From an uncultured Pelagibacteraceae bacterium (GTDB lineage Bacteria; Pseudomonadota; Alphaproteobacteria; Pelagibacterales; Pelagibacteraceae): DNA of 64,000 nt. The stretch is from contig CACBGP010000001.1 of assembly GCA_902538745.1 (NCBI GenBank), forward strand, positions 124,001-188,000. The letters run 5' to 3'. Every line of letters begins with the position of its first letter. The first letter of the stretch is position 1. The position numbers and the translations under genes are program-made. Below, piece by piece: positions 35,798-44,953 of the stretch. The notes beneath the pieces were generated by a model that worked only from the letters and a program-made list of their open reading frames with translations, was not told the DNA's origin and ran no database searches.

Positions 35798-36745
35798 TCA
35801 TCTTTGATTTAAGATTTTTTTTGCTGGAAGAGTTTTTTTGATCCAAGATTTTGGAATAGCGTTTAATCCTTTTAATGCTGCAAAATATGCGCCAATAAAA
35901 TTTGCTCTAGAGCAATTACATCCACCAGCCTTAATTGTTTTTAAAATAGCTCTTTGATAATTTGTTGAACTTAGTATTGCATGAATGGAGCTATTAAATG
36001 TACCTGGGTAGCTACATGCCATTCCCAGTTTTTTTACAACGAATGAGTGAGATTTTGATTTTAATTTTTTAATTTTAATTATGTCATTTATAATTATCTT
36101 AAAATTGTGACTTTTCTTAAATTTTTTGACAAATTCATTTATTGGATTTTTCACACCTTTAAGAGCAAGATCTATAATGTGAAATTTTGCTAATGCATAT
36201 TTGTGACTGATTTTTGAAATCGTTACAGTAGTAATTATTTTTTCTAAACTTTTAAAATCATAACCATAAAGAAAATATGGAAGGCTGGCACAAAAACCAT
36301 CTGACTCGTTCACTTTAATTCCACCAGTAGATTTTTTTTTTAATTTTATATTTTTTACAGTTTCAATTACATTTTGGTGTATCCAGGGTCCTTTAACTAT
36401 GCCACGCCAGTCTTTAACTTTTTTATACTTTGATCTAAGCCCCAGATTCCGCCAATAAATACTTCCAGGGCCGAAATTTTTAAGAATATTTTTTTTAAAA
36501 CGTTGGTTGATATCATCATGTCCCTCAAGCAGAGTTTTGAACATGACCTGACCAATTTCATTATATCCAGAAACTTTACCTGTTTTGATATTATAAAAAG
36601 GACTTTTATTTTTTTTTAGAAAAGAAAAGTCTTTTTTTCCTCTTATATAAGAATTTAGCTTTTTTTGATTATAAACCCAATGCAAAGGTCTTGCAGCAGC
36701 ATCAGCTACAGTTGCACCTAAAAATACATGAAGATTATTTTTCAC
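35798..36745 (-). CDS. ADP-ribosylglycohydrolase/crystallin J1-like protein (divergent)
   Basis: LGATVADAAARPLHWVYN N-terminus; AGGCNCSRANFIGAYFAALKGL C-terminal motif. Confidence 0.7.
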   Translation of the reverse strand: MKNNLHVFLGATVADAAARPLHWVYNQKKLNSYIRGKKDFSFLKKNKSPFYNIKTGKVSGYNEIGQVMFKTLLEGHDDINQRFKKNILKNFGPGSIYWRNLGLRSKYKKVKDWRGIVKGPWIHQNVIETVKNIKLKKKSTGGIKVNESDGFCASLPYFLYGYDFKSLEKIITTVTISKISHKYALAKFHIIDLALKGVKNPINEFVKKFKKSHNFKIIINDIIKIKKLKSKSHSFVVKKLGMACSYPGTFNSSIHAILSSTNYQRAILKTIKAGGCNCSRANFIGAYFAALKGLNAIPKSWIKKTLPAKKILNQR

Positions 36746-36746
36746 G

Positions 36747-37691
36747 TTAGTGTGATAAGAATTTTTCCGCTTCTAAAGCCGCCATACAACCCATTCCTGC
36801 TGCAGTTACTGCTTGTCTAAATGTTTTGTCTTTAACGTCACCAGCTGCATAAACACCAGGAATATTTGTTTCTGTTGAGTCTGGTTTTGTAATTAAATAA
36901 CCCTCTTTATCCATTTGCAATTGATCTTTAAAAAGTTGAGTAGCTGGATCATGACCTATAGCAATAAAAACTCCGTCTAATTTAAGTTCTTCGATTTTAT
37001 TTGTTTTAACATTTTTAATTTTAATTCCCTTAACATTTTTAGGGTCTTTATCTCCCACAACGTCTTCTACAACTGAGTCCCAAATAATTTCAATTTTTTT
37101 ATTTTCCATTAATTTTTTTTGAAGCATTTTTTCTGCCCTCAAACTATCTCTTCTGTGGATTAATTTTACTTTTGACGCAAATTTTGTAAGAAACATCGCT
37201 TCTTCAACTGCTGCATTACCACCACCTACAACAGCAACTTCTTTATCTTTAAAGAAAAACCCATCACACGTAGCGCACGCTGAAACACCAAATCCCCTAA
37301 AGTCTTGCTCAGATTTTAAATTTAGCCATCTTGCTTGAGCACCTGTTGAAATAATAATGCTGTCAGCAGTGTATTTCTGTCCAGTATCACCCATAGCTTC
37401 AAAAGGAGAAGTCTTTAAATTTACTGAACTAATGTGATCCTCTATCATCTCAGTTCCAACAGCTTTAGCTTGCTCTTTCATTTGATCCATCAGCCAAGGC
37501 CCTTGAATTACATCAGCAAATCCTGGATAATTTTCTACATCAGTTGTTGTAGTAAGTTGACCACCCGGCTCTGACCCATACACTAAAATTGGATTGAGCA
37601 TTGCTCTTGCAGCGTAAACAGCGGCTGTATATCCGGCAGGACCAGATCCAATTATTAACACTTTTGTGTGTTTAGTTGGATTTTGACTCAT
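36747..37691 (-). CDS. trxB: Thioredoxin-disulfide reductase
   Basis: IIGSGPAGYTAAVYAARA, CATCDG redox motif, GVYAAGDVKD. Confidence 0.97.
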   Translation of the reverse strand: MSQNPTKHTKVLIIGSGPAGYTAAVYAARAMLNPILVYGSEPGGQLTTTTDVENYPGFADVIQGPWLMDQMKEQAKAVGTEMIEDHISSVNLKTSPFEAMGDTGQKYTADSIIISTGAQARWLNLKSEQDFRGFGVSACATCDGFFFKDKEVAVVGGGNAAVEEAMFLTKFASKVKLIHRRDSLRAEKMLQKKLMENKKIEIIWDSVVEDVVGDKDPKNVKGIKIKNVKTNKIEELKLDGVFIAIGHDPATQLFKDQLQMDKEGYLITKPDSTETNIPGVYAAGDVKDKTFRQAVTAAGMGCMAALEAEKFLSH

Positions 37692-37712
37692 ATGAAAGCT
37701 ATATAGTGATTA

Positions 37713-38663
37713 ATGACTAAATTAAAAGGTTTATTATTGACCGAGGGAATGCACGGTATGATTAGTCAGGTTGAAGGACTTGCAAAAGCTTTAGATCTTG
37801 ATTTTATACACGAAAAAATTGAACTTGATAATTTTTGGAAGCTTATTCCACCAAAAATAACACCAATCAAAAGTTTTGTATTTAAAAATAATATTCTGCA
37901 TGATTTTAATATTGTTATTTCTTGCGGAAGAAAAAGTGTAATACCATCAATTTACTTAAAAAAAAAATTTAAAGAAAAAATTATTAACATTCACATTCAA
38001 GATCCCAAAGTTTCTTTAACTAACTTTGATTTTGTTGTGGCTCCAGAGCATGATGGATTAATAGGAAAAAATGTAATTTCGACTAAGGGAGCAATTCATT
38101 ACCTGAGAGAAAATGAGTTGGATGAAAATACTTCATATTTAAAACCAAAGATTAAGAAAGAAAAAATTGTCACTTTAGTTGTAGGAGGGCCTAATAAATA
38201 TTATGACTATAAACCAAAAGTAGTAGAAGAAATATTTTCAAAAATTAAACAAAATTTCATTAATAACAACTATCAATTAATATTTATACCCTCAATGCGA
38301 ACTCCAAAAAATGTGATTGATAAAGCAAAAAATTATTTTGATGACCATCAAATTATTGTTAGTGAAATTGATAAAAAAGCTTATTTATCTTCTTTGGGAC
38401 TAGCAGATCATATTGTCGTTACATGTGACTCAACCTCTATGATATCGGAGGCAGCAATCACTGGTAAACCGATTTATGTAGCGCATATGCCATATATAAA
38501 AAATAACTATAGATTTAAAAAATTTTTTGAAATGTTTAAGAAACTCAATATCATTAAAGATTTAGGTGACAATTTAGAAGTCTGGAAATATGAAAAACTT
38601 AATGAAACAGATAGAATATCAGGATATATAAAGAGCAAATTAAAAGACTATGACATTTCTTAA
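37713..38663 (+). CDS. Mitochondrial fission ELM1-like family protein
   Basis: TEGMHGMISQVEGLAKAL, INIHIQDPKVSLTNFDFVVAPEHDGL, VVGGPNKYYDY, TCDSTSMISEA. Confidence 0.8.
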   Translation: MTKLKGLLLTEGMHGMISQVEGLAKALDLDFIHEKIELDNFWKLIPPKITPIKSFVFKNNILHDFNIVISCGRKSVIPSIYLKKKFKEKIINIHIQDPKVSLTNFDFVVAPEHDGLIGKNVISTKGAIHYLRENELDENTSYLKPKIKKEKIVTLVVGGPNKYYDYKPKVVEEIFSKIKQNFINNNYQLIFIPSMRTPKNVIDKAKNYFDDHQIIVSEIDKKAYLSSLGLADHIVVTCDSTSMISEAAITGKPIYVAHMPYIKNNYRFKKFFEMFKKLNIIKDLGDNLEVWKYEKLNETDRISGYIKSKLKDYDIS

Positions 38664-39312
38664 TTCTATATTAAATCAATCCAAAAAGTATGATTTCCCA
38701 TTTGATCATTGGGAATATAATAATGCTTTAAGTGAAAATGCAATTCAGGAAATAATTACAGCGGATATACCAGATGTAAGCAAACATAACCTATCTTACG
38801 ATGGCACAAGAGCAATCGATGGTGGAGCTGCAGAATTTAGAGAGGGAATTGCATCTGGTGGTAAAGCAATAAAATTTAGATGCTTTGTTACAAAAGAAAA
38901 CTCAGCACAATTTCCAAACTTAGTTAGATTTATAAATGAATTACAATCCAAAGAAACCTATGAGTCAATTTCAAAAATGATTAACAAAGATCTTTCCAAT
39001 TCTTATGTAAGAGTAGAGGTTATCTGTGATCGTGAAGGTTTCTGGTTGAAACCTCACTGCGATATAAAAGAAAAACTAATGTCAGGACTAATTTTTGTAA
39101 ATAAGGAAAATGAGTCTGAAGATTTAGGTACCGATTTTTACAATAATAAATTAGAGAAAGTTAAGACAGTGCCATATAAGCATAATTATGGTTATTTGTT
39201 TTCAAGTGGCCCAAATACTTGGCACGGAATGGAAAAGAAAAAAATAGTTAAAGAGAGAAGATGTATTCAAGTAAATTATGTAACATTCAAAACTGATTGG
39301 AAAGTTGAATAA
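38650..39312 (+). CDS. Putative 2OG-Fe(II) oxygenase-fold protein
   Basis: LKPHCDIKEKLMSGLIFVN (HxD) with distal NTWHGMEKKKIVKERRCIQVNYV (H...R). Confidence 0.6.
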   Translation: MTFLNSILNQSKKYDFPFDHWEYNNALSENAIQEIITADIPDVSKHNLSYDGTRAIDGGAAEFREGIASGGKAIKFRCFVTKENSAQFPNLVRFINELQSKETYESISKMINKDLSNSYVRVEVICDREGFWLKPHCDIKEKLMSGLIFVNKENESEDLGTDFYNNKLEKVKTVPYKHNYGYLFSSGPNTWHGMEKKKIVKERRCIQVNYVTFKTDWKVE

Positions 39313-39338
39313 TATGTAATTTTAAAAAATTTAATAAC

Positions 39339-39581
39339 TTAAAACAGACAAGAATAAGTTCCCAAAACAAATAATGTTACAAAAGTAAAACATATACCAG
39401 AAACAGCTTTTACCTGATCACCATTTTCATTAGGATTATCTTTACTATAAAGTCTCCAGTAACCTTCATTATTATTTTTATTAGAAAAATTATCTAAACT
39501 ATTTTCAATATATTCACTGATATCCGAGCTTCTAACTGCATCGTGAAATTGGTTGCTTTTAAGGTTCTCTGTACTCATATT
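39339..39581 (-). CDS. Small hypothetical single-TM protein
   Basis: MSTENLKSNQFHDAVRSSDI... with C-terminal TM (ICFTFVTLFVLGTYSCLF); start chosen at the internal Met. Confidence 0.5.
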   Translation of the reverse strand, partial: NMSTENLKSNQFHDAVRSSDISEYIENSLDNFSNKNNNEGYWRLYSKDNPNENGDQVKAVSGICFTFVTLFVLGTYSCLF

Positions 39582-39717
39582 TTTTTTTAATAATTCTAAA
39601 ATAAAATAAAAAAAGAGTCCTAGGTAATATTTGTTAAAGTTACCATTTTGGGTCAAAAAGATTGATAAATCGTAATTATATATTGATAGTTGAATTTATT
39701 AATTTATTTAATTACAG

Positions 39718-40059
39718 ATGATTATAAAATATTTAAGTTTTTTGGTAGGTTTGATCTGGTCTTACTCTTTAATTAAAACACAATCTATTTTTAGTAAAAA
39801 AGCAGGTCTAATCTTTAAATTGTTTATCTCCAAGGTTTCTTGGTTAACCCTAATTGTGGCAATTTATTTTGGGTATAAAAATTTTTCTGTTGAGTACATT
39901 TTGGCAGGTATTATTTTCTCTATTATTTTAGTTCATCTTGGATTTAAATTTTTAGGTAAATATTTAAAGTCAAAATTTAGTGAAAAACAACTTACTACTA
40001 CAAAAACATTTTTTGAATATTCATTAATAGCTTGGGTTTTATATTATATTTTTAATTAA
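39718..40059 (+). CDS. Hypothetical membrane protein
   Basis: 113 aa, several hydrophobic segments, upstream of pilT. Confidence 0.6.
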   Translation: MIIKYLSFLVGLIWSYSLIKTQSIFSKKAGLIFKLFISKVSWLTLIVAIYFGYKNFSVEYILAGIIFSIILVHLGFKFLGKYLKSKFSEKQLTTTKTFFEYSLIAWVLYYIFN

Positions 40060-40131
40060 TAATGAACTATTTTGCTCAAACTGAGCTAAGTTAATATTGT
40101 TTTTTCTAATAATTATATATAAATATTTGTT

Positions 40132-41145
40132 ATGTTTGAAAAATTAGAAGAACTTGCAAAAAATAATAAAAAAATTTCCGACTTTCATATTAGAAGTGGT
40201 TGGCCTTTAGCTTATCGTCAAACTGGTGAAATTCATAAAATTCAAGAGGTTGTAGTTAAAGCCCAGGATCTTCAAGATTTATTATCAACAAACTGTAATG
40301 AAATTGAAATGAATAGATTTAAGGATACTCATGAATTAGATTCCTCAGTAACTTTAAGTGGACTAAGATTTAGAGCAAACTTTTACAAAACTATTCATGG
40401 TCCTGCTGCAGTATTGAGAAGAGTTGAGAGTGTAATTCCGACGATGGATCAATTTGACCTACCGCCTGTTCTTTATGATATCATCGATATGCATAAAGGT
40501 TTAGTTTTAGTGACAGGTCCAACAGGTTCGGGTAAGTCAACAACCCTTGCAGCAATAGTTAATGAAATTAACAAGACAAGAACTTCAAATATTATAACGG
40601 TTGAAGATCCAGTTGAATTTATTCATAAAGATATAAAGAGTATTGTTTCTCACAGAGAGGTTGGAAAACAAACTCAATCTTTTGCTAGCGCATTAAAAGC
40701 CGCATTGAGAGAAGATCCAGATGTTATATTAGTAGGTGAGATGAGAGATCTTGAAACAGTTTCACTTGCTTTAACTGCAGCTGAGACGGGTCACCTTGTT
40801 TTTGGAACTTTGCACACAAGTGGTGCCCCAAGTACCATAAACAGAATCATAGACGTATTTCCCCCAGAACAACAAGCGCAGATTAGAGCTCAAATTTCTA
40901 CATCTTTAAAAATGGTTGTAACCCAAAGACTTCTAAAAACAAAAGACGGGCAAGGTCGTTGTGGTGCCTTTGAAGTAATGAAATGTACTGCACCAATTCA
41001 AAACTTAATACGAGAATCTAAAATCCACCAAATACCAAGCATCATGCAGACCGCCGTTAAGGAAGGAATGATTACAATGACAAAATCATTAGAGGAACTT
41101 GTCAAAGCGGGTAAAATTGATGCATCGGCTGGTAGAGAACAATAA
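40132..41145 (+). CDS. pilT: Type IV pilus retraction ATPase PilT
   Basis: GPTGSGKSTTLAAIVNEIN, REDPDVILVGEMRDLETVSLALTAAETGHLVFGTLHTSGA. Confidence 0.95.
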   Translation: MFEKLEELAKNNKKISDFHIRSGWPLAYRQTGEIHKIQEVVVKAQDLQDLLSTNCNEIEMNRFKDTHELDSSVTLSGLRFRANFYKTIHGPAAVLRRVESVIPTMDQFDLPPVLYDIIDMHKGLVLVTGPTGSGKSTTLAAIVNEINKTRTSNIITVEDPVEFIHKDIKSIVSHREVGKQTQSFASALKAALREDPDVILVGEMRDLETVSLALTAAETGHLVFGTLHTSGAPSTINRIIDVFPPEQQAQIRAQISTSLKMVVTQRLLKTKDGQGRCGAFEVMKCTAPIQNLIRESKIHQIPSIMQTAVKEGMITMTKSLEELVKAGKIDASAGREQ

Positions 41146-41803
41146 AGGCTTTACAACTTTAGAAGTTATAGTTGTGCTATGTATTGTAGGCGTTCTGGCA
41201 GCTATTTCTTATCCACGAATATCAGATTGGAATAAAGCTAGAGCAGTGCAATCAGATGTCCTTAAAGCATTTAATGTGTTTGATAAAATAAATTCACAAG
41301 TACAAAGAGGACTATATGCTTTTGTTCAAGTTTACATAATTAATGAGGTTTCAGATGATGCTGGTACTTCTATTACAATTACATCAAGAGGAATAACAGC
41401 TGATACATTAGGTGACAAAATTACTTCAGGAGCTTTTAGAAATGCATCTGAAAGATGCTCTGCAGATATAGCTGACTGGGATCATGATGGCACCATATCT
41501 GATAGGCCTGAGGTGTCTAGTGTAGTTTTAGATAACCTTGAAACAATTTTACCCGCTGACGCTGAGGAAGGAGTATGTTTTTCTAAAGACGGAAGATGGT
41601 ATAGTACTACTAATGGTTTAGCGGGAGTAAATTTTTTAGAACTATTTGGTACAGGAGGTCTTTGTGATAGGCATTTAAATCCTAGGGACGAAATGGATAT
41701 ACGAAGAGGTCCTCAATGTGATTATCGCATTATTTGGTCAAGATTTGGAAATATAAAACTTGAAAAATGGGCTGAAGTAAAAGGAGATTGGGTTACTCAA
41801 TAG
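41120..41803 (+). CDS. FimT/GspH-like minor pilin
   Basis: Prepilin motif NNKGFTTLEVIVVLCIVGVLAAISYP; start at MHRLVENN, overlapping the pilT 3' end. Confidence 0.85.
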   Translation: MHRLVENNKGFTTLEVIVVLCIVGVLAAISYPRISDWNKARAVQSDVLKAFNVFDKINSQVQRGLYAFVQVYIINEVSDDAGTSITITSRGITADTLGDKITSGAFRNASERCSADIADWDHDGTISDRPEVSSVVLDNLETILPADAEEGVCFSKDGRWYSTTNGLAGVNFLELFGTGGLCDRHLNPRDEMDIRRGPQCDYRIIWSRFGNIKLEKWAEVKGDWVTQ

Positions 41804-41804
41804 A

Positions 41805-42542
41805 ATGAAGAATAATAAAGAAAAAGGAATGAGTATATTAGAGGCAATTGTTGCAAGCGTAATAGTTGGTATTGGTTTCATAGGAATTTTTCAAATGGTT
41901 GGCTATGCAGTAAATTCTATTGATGTTTCAGGAGAGAGATCAAAAGCTGGACATTTAGTTGGAATGATTGCAGAAGGAGTGCTCGGTTATAAAGATACTT
42001 ATGTGGGGGTAAGTGAAGATGATGAACAAGCATTGATTTTTGAGGATGGTAAAGCATTTATGCCATCAGAGTTAGATCGAAAAGCGTGTGCAAAATTTGT
42101 ACAATTTTATACGAATTTGGATTTTGATGAAACTGAGGATACTAATGCTTGTGGATCAGACACTAAGCTTAATAATATAAATACTATCATAAATACTGAT
42201 AGATGCTCGACAGAAGATAAGTTGCCTCTTTATAAAAAAGATGAGGCATCAGTTTGGGGAGGAAAAAGTGCTGCTTCAAACCAAATACTGAAATGGCAGG
42301 CAATTTTAAATCAAGATCAATTAATTAAATGTAAAACCGAAAAAGATACAAAGTCAATTAAGATGTTTGATATGTGTCGTTGGTCCTCAAATAAATGTAC
42401 ATATACTAATAATAATATATTTGATGATCGAATGTATGTAGGAAGAATTCAATTCAATTTAAATGATGGAAAAAAAAGAAGATTTTTATATTTCCAAGCA
42501 GACTATGAGCCTAAATATCAAGCTAGAGGAGCTGAAGAATGA
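41805..42542 (+). CDS. pilV: PilV-like minor pilin
   Basis: Prepilin motif KEKGMSILEAIVASVIVGIGFIGIFQM. Confidence 0.8.
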   Translation: MKNNKEKGMSILEAIVASVIVGIGFIGIFQMVGYAVNSIDVSGERSKAGHLVGMIAEGVLGYKDTYVGVSEDDEQALIFEDGKAFMPSELDRKACAKFVQFYTNLDFDETEDTNACGSDTKLNNINTIINTDRCSTEDKLPLYKKDEASVWGGKSAASNQILKWQAILNQDQLIKCKTEKDTKSIKMFDMCRWSSNKCTYTNNNIFDDRMYVGRIQFNLNDGKKRRFLYFQADYEPKYQARGAEE

Positions 42543-43516
42543 TAAGAACTCATCAAAACGCAGGAGTTAGTTTGATAGAGATGCTTATAGGTATCGTCAT
42601 ATCCGCAATAATAATCGGTGCAATGTACACCACTTATTCAGTAATAAACCAAACTTATTCAAGGGTATCGGATGTTGCTGGTATTAGTAAGTCAGGAAGA
42701 GATATAGTTTCCATGATAATGAGAGACGTAAGGATGGCCGGTTTTAAATATTACTATGGTTACAATGCTGAGAATGAAGCAAGAACTGAAGCAAAGAGAA
42801 TTCCAAGAATTGACTATCTACGATTTGTCCCTGGTGCTTCTGATGAAAAAAAAGGCCATGAACCAGTTGTTATTTATAGAAATAGACTTGGGGATGCAAC
42901 TAGATTGTCTGATCAAGACCCTGTTGTTCCTGGATATACTTTGATTGATGAACCAATAAATGATGTTTGCTGTGATCAAATCCATATTGTTTATGGAGAC
43001 TTTGATGCAAACGCTGATATTGATGCTGGAGAACAATTTTATACAAGATATAAGATTTCTTATTTTGCCCATGCTATGCAAAAAGATAATGACAAATTTT
43101 ATGGAGTTTTTAGATCAAAGAAATATTGGAAACAGGCTATAGATGATCCAGAAGGAGGAGAATGGGTTGTCAATGATTGTCCTCCAGAAAATGATTGTTA
43201 CTCAGGTCAGTTAGTAAGAGAATATTTATCCGACATGTCATTTGTTGCTATGGATAAATTTGGTAGAGCAGTGGATGCAGATCCAAAAGATCCTGAAAAT
43301 ATTTATAATATTCGATCGGTTGATATTACTTTAACATTTAGATCAGCTTCAAAATCTGGATTTTTTAAAAATCTCAGGCAGGGAACAAAAAGACAAATTT
43401 TATCACTAGGAAGAGAAGCTGCAGAATTTACTGGCGAAGATGCTGCTTTCAAAAGAGATCCAATTTTTTTAACAGTGCATACAAGAAACTTGGGTGGAAT
43501 AGGAATGACTAATTAA
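42539..43516 (+). CDS. pilW: PilW-like minor pilin
   Basis: Prepilin motif NAGVSLIEMLIGIVISAIIIGAMYTTY; GRDIVSMIMRDVRMAGF. Confidence 0.85.
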   Translation: MIRTHQNAGVSLIEMLIGIVISAIIIGAMYTTYSVINQTYSRVSDVAGISKSGRDIVSMIMRDVRMAGFKYYYGYNAENEARTEAKRIPRIDYLRFVPGASDEKKGHEPVVIYRNRLGDATRLSDQDPVVPGYTLIDEPINDVCCDQIHIVYGDFDANADIDAGEQFYTRYKISYFAHAMQKDNDKFYGVFRSKKYWKQAIDDPEGGEWVVNDCPPENDCYSGQLVREYLSDMSFVAMDKFGRAVDADPKDPENIYNIRSVDITLTFRSASKSGFFKNLRQGTKRQILSLGREAAEFTGEDAAFKRDPIFLTVHTRNLGGIGMTN

Positions 43517-44412
43517 TGAATAATAATAAAGAAAAAGGATTTGCATTAGTTTTATCAATTGTACTTTTAATAGTAATGTCTTTGATGGGCGGTTCATTAA
43601 TAGTTATTTCATCAGGGGATCACCAAAGTAATAATAGTAGCGATCAGTACCAGCAAACTTTTTATGTTGCTGAAGCTGGTCTTTTAGAGGGAGAGAAATG
43701 GATCTTGGATAAATATCTTGGACCTTGGATGAATAGCATGCCCAGTGATAATGATGTCCTCGGAGATCCTCCTGCAGAACCTGGTCCATTAGCAGTCTGG
43801 AATATTAAAAATGAGATATGGCAGGATACAAAAACTGAGTACACAAGCAAATCAGAAAATGGTTTCTTTAGACATACATTTATACGAGGGCCAGCTCAAA
43901 ATGATACAAAAGTTGCTAGAGATAGCTCACAATGCTTAATGAGTTTTAAAAACATAGATACAGATGAAGATGATAACGTATCAATTATTGGAAAAGGCCA
44001 ACTTCCAGTTGAAAAAAGTTTTTTGGATATCGTTGGACCACTTCTATGCACAGGAACAAATGCGGAATGTTTAGATCCTGACAGTACAAGTTTTAACACT
44101 GATGATGAAGTAGTTAATGAGAGAGGCGATAATCCTAGGGATTTTGAAGAAAAAGAAAAATTTATTCGTGCAGAATTTAATTTCTTAAAAAGATTTGCTT
44201 ATGAATATTTTATCGTAAATGTGGGGGCAGCTGCATATAGAAATGATGGATCTAGTGTTGCAACAGACGTCAGTAATGTTGACTCACAAGGAACAGCATA
44301 TAAAATATATTCCTGTGGGATTCTTTATGGGCCAGGAGGCAGAGGAGAATACCACAATGGAGAGGTTGAAATTTTAATACCTTTAGAAAGTATTGTGGTA
44401 ATGCCGACATAA
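43516..44412 (+). CDS. pilX: PilX-like minor pilin
   Basis: KEKGFALVLSIVLLIVMSLMGGSLIVISSGDHQSNNSSDQYQQTFYVAEAGL. Confidence 0.8.
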   Translation: MNNNKEKGFALVLSIVLLIVMSLMGGSLIVISSGDHQSNNSSDQYQQTFYVAEAGLLEGEKWILDKYLGPWMNSMPSDNDVLGDPPAEPGPLAVWNIKNEIWQDTKTEYTSKSENGFFRHTFIRGPAQNDTKVARDSSQCLMSFKNIDTDEDDNVSIIGKGQLPVEKSFLDIVGPLLCTGTNAECLDPDSTSFNTDDEVVNERGDNPRDFEEKEKFIRAEFNFLKRFAYEYFIVNVGAAAYRNDGSSVATDVSNVDSQGTAYKIYSCGILYGPGGRGEYHNGEVEILIPLESIVVMPT

Positions 44413-44416
44413 AATC

Positions 44417-44953
44417 ATGAGAAAAAATATATTTTTAATAACTTTATTTTTACTAACTTTTCTAAAATTTAATCCTGTTTATTCTGAAGAATGTGATCTA
44501 GAATTTGAAATTGGAGAGAGTTTTTCAAGTGTCACTGAGATGTTAGGTGAGCCTGATATAGATAAGAATATTGAATTAATAGATATGAATCCAAATGCTG
44601 AAAAAACAAATTATTGGTTTGCAACAACGAATTTTAAAAATTGGTGTCCAGACCATCATCCGGAGGAAACTGAAATTAGAATTCACTCTCTAGGTGGAGA
44701 AACTGTTATTGGTTATGAGTTAATTCTTAATAATAATATATCTAAGATAAATGATAAAAAATCTTTTCTCTTTTATTATATTCAAGAAAATTATGGAGAA
44801 GAAGCCAAAGAAGTTTTTGATCCAAAATGGCTTGGACATATTAGTTGGGAGAAGGATAATAAGAAATATTATTATAGTAAAACTTTAAGATTGGATGTTT
44901 TGGTCGAGGAAGAATTAATAATTACAACTAATGAATATAGGCAGTATTGGTAA
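44417..44953 (+). CDS. Secreted protein of unknown function between pilX and pilY1
   Basis: Signal peptide KNIFLITLFLLTFLKFNPVYSEE; operon position. Confidence 0.75.
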   Translation: MRKNIFLITLFLLTFLKFNPVYSEECDLEFEIGESFSSVTEMLGEPDIDKNIELIDMNPNAEKTNYWFATTNFKNWCPDHHPEETEIRIHSLGGETVIGYELILNNNISKINDKKSFLFYYIQENYGEEAKEVFDPKWLGHISWEKDNKKYYYSKTLRLDVLVEEELIITTNEYRQYW

